The translations under genes were made by a program, and so were the position numbers. Below the pieces are notes generated by a model. It saw nothing but the letters and a program-made list of their open reading frames with translations. It ran no database searches and had not been told where the DNA came from. 56,290 nt of DNA from the NCBI GenBank assembly GCA_021378525.1, contig JAACJW010000004.1, positions 1-56,290 of the forward strand. Direction: 5' to 3'. Of this stretch, positions 52,656 through 56,290 are shown piece by piece. The stretch's first letter is position 1. Each line of letters opens with the position of its first letter. Source of the stretch: Ureaplasma sp. Hg2. Its GTDB lineage: Bacteria > Bacillota_I > Bacilli_A > Mycoplasmatales > Mycoplasmoidaceae.

Positions 52656-53155
52656 AATACAATCCACCTTAATATATAATTACATTCAAAATACTATAAC
52701 ATGTTTACTTGTCAACTGCATATATATTTAAAAATAGCTCATGACTAATTGATAATAAAATAATTGCACTTTAAATAATAAGAACAGCCTAAATTGAAGT
52801 AGTGATTGCACACGCGACGTATATCAAGATGCTATGCAATATTCATTGGATGGTTTCTATTATATTTAAAATTCACTTTTATAAATTCTAATTATAATAT
52901 TTCAAAACAAACTCATATCTAATAGAACGTGCGGTAGATTTATGATGGGACATCGATTTATAATGTTTCCAATCATATATAATCGCTTTCTAATTTCTAG
53001 CGGGAATTCAAAAAGGATCCTAATTCAATAAAATTACTCAATGTCATTTTATTTAAAACATAATAAAAAAAGATAAATTTAAAAAAATGTTTTTTTATGT
53101 CATTATTAATATATTAAATAACGATAGAATTCATTTTACAAATTAGGAGACCACT
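52656..53155. other. Spacer with IS256 remnant
   Basis: Contains the upstream signals of two divergent surface genes. 52965-53050 is a diverged piece of IS256 (TATATAATCGCTTTCTAATT compares with the transposase region at about 23580-23650). No other gene seen. Confidence 0.6.
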
Positions 53156-54610
53156 ATGAAATTAAGAAAAAAAACTTTATTGAAAATATTTATATCAGCC
53201 ATAATAATACCAATTATTGTAGTGCCTACAGCGATTACCCTTTCATCATGCAGCGATACATTTGCGTCAATCTACAACGATATTTTATATACAATAGAGG
53301 AATCCGATGTTGTTGTCGATTCAGTTAATAAAACTATTTCGTTGAAAAATGACGCAAAAGATAGGATTCAAAAAAAAGAAACTTTGTATGATGGTACAGT
53401 AAATATTGTTACAAAAATTAAAATTGACCTTAGTAATCTAAGGGTCGAAAGCTCTTCTGAGTCTATCGAACCTAATTACCAGTTAAAGCTTCCGCCCTAT
53501 TTTTCGAATGAAAATAAAATCACTTCAATTGAAGTAGAAGGCAGCCAAGATTGCACAGTTTGAATTAGCGAAGCCTCTTGAGCTAATTTATTAGAATCTA
53601 AAAATTTGAAAAATTTGGAATTTAGTAACCTAAATTTCGCTTCAAACGACTCTAAATCAAATGTAGTAAAATCAATCATGAATTCAAACCTAAATTTATT
53701 AACAACTAAAACTAATTTAACATCATTAACTTTATCAAATATAGACAATATATCTTGTAGTATTGATAAAATTTTTGATATGAGAAATTTAACTAAGTTA
53801 AATTTAAGTGGTGGTAATTTTGAAAACTTATTAAGCAATATTGATAATCTATCCAACTTGAATGAGCTACACTTATCATATGATAATCTAAGTACATTAC
53901 CTTTGGAAATTGGAAATTTAACTAAATTAAAGACTTTAGATTTAAGTGGTAATAAATTTGAATCTCCACCTTCTATAATAGGGGGGTTTGCAAATTTAGA
54001 GACCCTTGACTTGTCAGATGATGGTGTTAAAACACTACCTAAAGAATTAAAATACCTAGTGAAATTAACCACCTTGAATCTAAGCAATAATGAATTTTAT
54101 ACAGCTCCGTCTATTATAGGAAAATTAACATCTCTGACCGCTTTGGATCTAAGTTATGGCAGGGTTAGGTCTCTTTCTCCCGAAATGAAAAACTTGAAAA
54201 ATTTGAAAACAATTAATTTAGAATGAAATGATATACGCTCATTCCCAGATGAAATTTTAAGTTTAACTAATTTAGAAAATATTAATATGGGTGATAATTT
54301 GTGTATAGAAATACCCAATGAAATATCTAAATTAATTAATTTAGAGCAACTAGATTTAAGTGGTAGCGGATTTACTTCGCTTCCTTCAGAAATGGGCGAT
54401 TTAAAAAATTTAACCGTGTTATCTATGATTGGTGATTATAATCTAAAATCAATACCTGAATCATTCAAAAAATTACCTTTAATAAGTTTGGATTATGATT
54501 CAGGACTATTCTTTGACAATGATTCTAAAGAACCTTTGCCAAGAGGCATCCAGCAAGCTAGAAATATATGGGAAAACATTGAAACCTATGGCTGTTGAAC
54601 TGCTATTTAA
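53156..54610 (+). CDS. LRR surface lipoprotein, regular 23-residue repeats
   Basis: 484 residues. Signal peptide with lipobox ITLSSC (Cys about 32). Residues about 35-150 are a non-repeat N-terminal domain. From about 185 to 440 come some ten repeats of LxxLxxLxLSxNxFxxxPxxIGxL (TKLKTLDLSGNKFESPPSI), the typical bacterial 23-residue LRR class seen also in host-interaction proteins. Trp from TGA at 53562, 53580, 54224 and 54596. Its repeats are not nearly identical in DNA, unlike 1357-2385. Confidence 0.88.
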
Positions 54611-54651
54611 TAATTCTTAAATTTAACAGCAAGTGTGACACTTGGATTATC

Positions 54652-54840
54652 GATAGTGTAGAATTGAATGCGCAAATTAGCCTTTTACAAATTCTAATGA
54701 TGATATTTTAGAACCAAAGTTATATTTAATTAAATCCTATCTTCAAATAGATATACAATAGGTTTAAGATAATTCTCTAACTAAATCTATGTTGTTCGGT
54801 TATTAATTTAGTTGAGAACAAACAAAAACAGAATTTTAGG
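54652..54840 (-). mobile_element. IS256 end remnant
   Basis: GATAGTGTAGAATTGAATGC and the following ~180 bp match, with many substitutions, the left end of the two IS copies (TTTTACAAATTCTAATGATG). Older than the other copies. Confidence 0.75.
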
Positions 54841-54871
54841 AAGTACTATCTATTTTAAGATTGAGTATTAA

Positions 54872-54904
54872 AACAGATAGCTCGAAAAGAGCTATCTGTT
54901 TTAT
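54872..54904 (+). terminator. Strong hairpin terminator
   Basis: AACAGATAGCTC-GAAAA-GAGCTATCTGTT, perfect 12-bp stem with T-rich tail. Could end the LRR gene transcript (262 nt after its stop). Confidence 0.7.
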
Positions 54905-54975
54905 ATTTATGCCAGAGGAAGGTTAATAACTATGACTAGTAGTCTCCTTCCTTGTGCACAATTATAATAGAACTA

Positions 54976-55110
54976 TATTTGCCTTAAATTATTTAAGTAT
55001 TCATCTAAGATCAATTCTACTAAAATTGAGTAACTTAAACCATTTGCTTTAGCTTTTTTTAAATTTTTTAATCGTATCTTTTTTAATGCTTAATGTAATG
55101 TTTTTCTACA
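54976..55110 (-). pseudogene. RHH-type regulator remnant
   Basis: KNITLSIKKDTIKKFKK in one frame continues as KAKANGLSYSILVELILDEYL in another. The shift is at an A7 run (about 55051-55057). No start codon found. A helix-strand order typical of CopG-like proteins. Confidence 0.5.
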
Positions 55111-55177
55111 AGAAACAAAAAAAGAAACTAACCGCCTAGTCTCTTTTCTTTGTTGAGCATGGATTATCTCATTAGCA

Positions 55178-56041
55178 TTAACTTATTTTACATAATTGAT
55201 CGTAGCGCATCTTATATTTTTCAATATTAATGTTTTCGCTTAATCACTGGTTGATATCTTCATTTGAACTATTGTAAGATAATAGATTACAATGTTTCCT
55301 ATTTGAATTTGCAACAAAGCAACCATTATGATGAATCATAATATATGAATTAATCATTTCGCCCTCTCCTTCAATAACAACTTTTGTTTTAGTATTTATT
55401 ATTTTATTGTTGTCTAAGAAGTCTTGGTATTCACTATTTGATATTTCAAACCCATCACCATGATGATCAATGTTACTGACCTTCATAATTTTTCATTTAT
55501 GCGGTTCTACTTGATCAACAAATAGGCCCATATTACTTTCATTATAATTAAACTTCTCAACTACTGTATTGATTTTAATTTTTATATTAGGATTAATCTT
55601 TTTGATTTCTTTAATAATATCATTATATCGATCGCTAAACGCTTGATTATTAGCCAAGCAATTACCAATTTTAACTAATGTCTTATCTGTTAAGCTGTTG
55701 ATGCTAATGCCGATTGTATCTAGTTTGGTTAACAATGATTGATAAGGTTTGATATTAAAGGCTAACATTGATGCGTTAGTAACAACGGAAGCTTTGCAAT
55801 TGTTTTTGTTGCAAATATCAACCATCTCTTCTAAAACTTTTAATTTTAAAAGTGGTTCGCCTCCTACAAAGTTTATGGCTTTAAACTTTTTACTGATATC
55901 ATCCACTAATATTTTTTTAGCTTCATCGCTTATTTCGTTGCCGATCATCTTTGAAAAACAATATTTACAGTTCATATTACAGGTTTCAATAAAATGATAG
56001 TTAACCTTGAAGTCAAATTGCTTAGTTATTCTATTTGCCAT
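55178..56041 (-). CDS. Prokaryotic viperin (radical SAM, antiviral nucleotide synthase)
   Basis: 287 residues. Radical SAM CxxxCxxC: ETCNMNCKYCF (Cys21, 25, 28) after FKVNYHF; SAM-binding INFVGGEPLL (GGE); ASVVTNASML; GISINSL; then the viperin-specific KINTVVEKFN and EPHKWKIMKV, aligning with human viperin KINSVVNxFN and PxRWKVFQ. The C-terminal ISNSEYQDFLDNNK and SYIMIHHNGCFVANSN also follow viperin. Viperins convert CTP/GTP/UTP to 3'-deoxy-3',4'-didehydro forms that stop phage RNA synthesis. Two TGA are Trp. The start overlaps the upstream stop by 11 nt, so translation is coupled. Confidence 0.9.
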
Positions 56042-56290
56042 TTTTATTCCTCTTTATATTAGCTTTTCTAGCTTCCATTTCCTTATTTGTGATTTTAGCT
56101 ATTTCATCTATTTTTGCGACTGCAGCATTAATCCCTTCTTCAACGGCGATGAGCCCGATATAAGCCTCAACACTTTCGTGTTCATCATAATTAGTGAATA
56201 TAATATTTGGAAATTTATTTTTTAACTCTATAATTAAAAAAATTCATGTAACAGCGAGATTGTTATCTTCAAAGATGCCTGGTTTGATAG
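56031..56290 (-). CDS. Gene upstream of viperin, C-terminal part only
   Basis: 86 codons seen, ending with TAG inside the viperin start region. A Trp (TGA) in LAVTWIFLIIELKNKFPNII. Then NYDEHESVEAYIGLIAVEEGINAAVAKIDEIAKITNKEMEARK, a helical tail. Not recognised. Prokaryotic viperins are often beside nucleotide kinases, but this fragment shows no kinase motif. The coupling suggests a joint function. Confidence 0.6.

Overview
The window is AT-rich DNA from a mollicute (Mycoplasma/Spiroplasma relatives). TGA is read as tryptophan throughout: nearly every conserved gene (conjugation ATPases, methyltransferases, transposase, viperin) stays open only if in-frame TGA is Trp. Lipoprotein signal peptides, LRR surface proteins, a Mycoplasma-type conjugative element and IS256-family insertion sequences fit this. 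I cannot name the species. Almost everything here is accessory DNA.

Region 1 (1-7450): the tail of an ABC exporter ATPase, then an array of short minus-strand genes. Six unrelated genes (RuvA-like, zinc-ribbon and unknown proteins) carry nearly the same ~100-bp 5' leader, and nearly all units end in the same hairpin terminator. Two LRR lipoprotein genes in the array have their own promoter, with a TA-dinucleotide tract between -35 and -10. An LRR 3' fragment and an XRE regulator complete the array.

Region 2 (7450-23311): an integrative/conjugative element of the Mycoplasma type. It has a Rep/HTH-like gene followed by four iteron-like repeats, two large surface proteins, a possible tiny toxin/sRNA locus, a relaxase and VirD4/TraG coupling protein on the minus strand, a palindrome-rich divergent region (oriT candidate), and on the plus strand a pilin-like protein, a polytopic VirB6-like protein, the VirB4-like ATPase and a short last gene. 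An intact IS256-family copy abuts its right end. No DDE transposase or integrase of the element is visible.

Region 3 (24700-26800): a small membrane protein and another LRR lipoprotein.

Region 4 (27100-49400): a dense defence island. In order: a MORC-like GHKL ATPase with a C5 methyltransferase, bracketed by ~0.9-kb direct repeats; an RHH regulator with a perfect operator; a divergent C5-type methyltransferase with two tandemly duplicated PD-(D/E)xK nucleases; a GIY-YIG protein; a C-protein-like regulator with an HNH endonuclease (frameshifted at a poly-A tract); a Sau3AI-like methyltransferase/endonuclease pair; a trypsin-like protease (frameshifted at a poly-A tract); a GmrSD-type DUF262/DUF1524 protein; an unknown 363-residue protein; and a fourth C5 methyltransferase with a nuclease.

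Region 5 (49400-56290): a broken second IS256 copy between truncated genes, LRR and IS debris, a secreted protein, an intact LRR lipoprotein, and at the right edge a prokaryotic viperin translationally coupled to an upstream gene that runs off the window.
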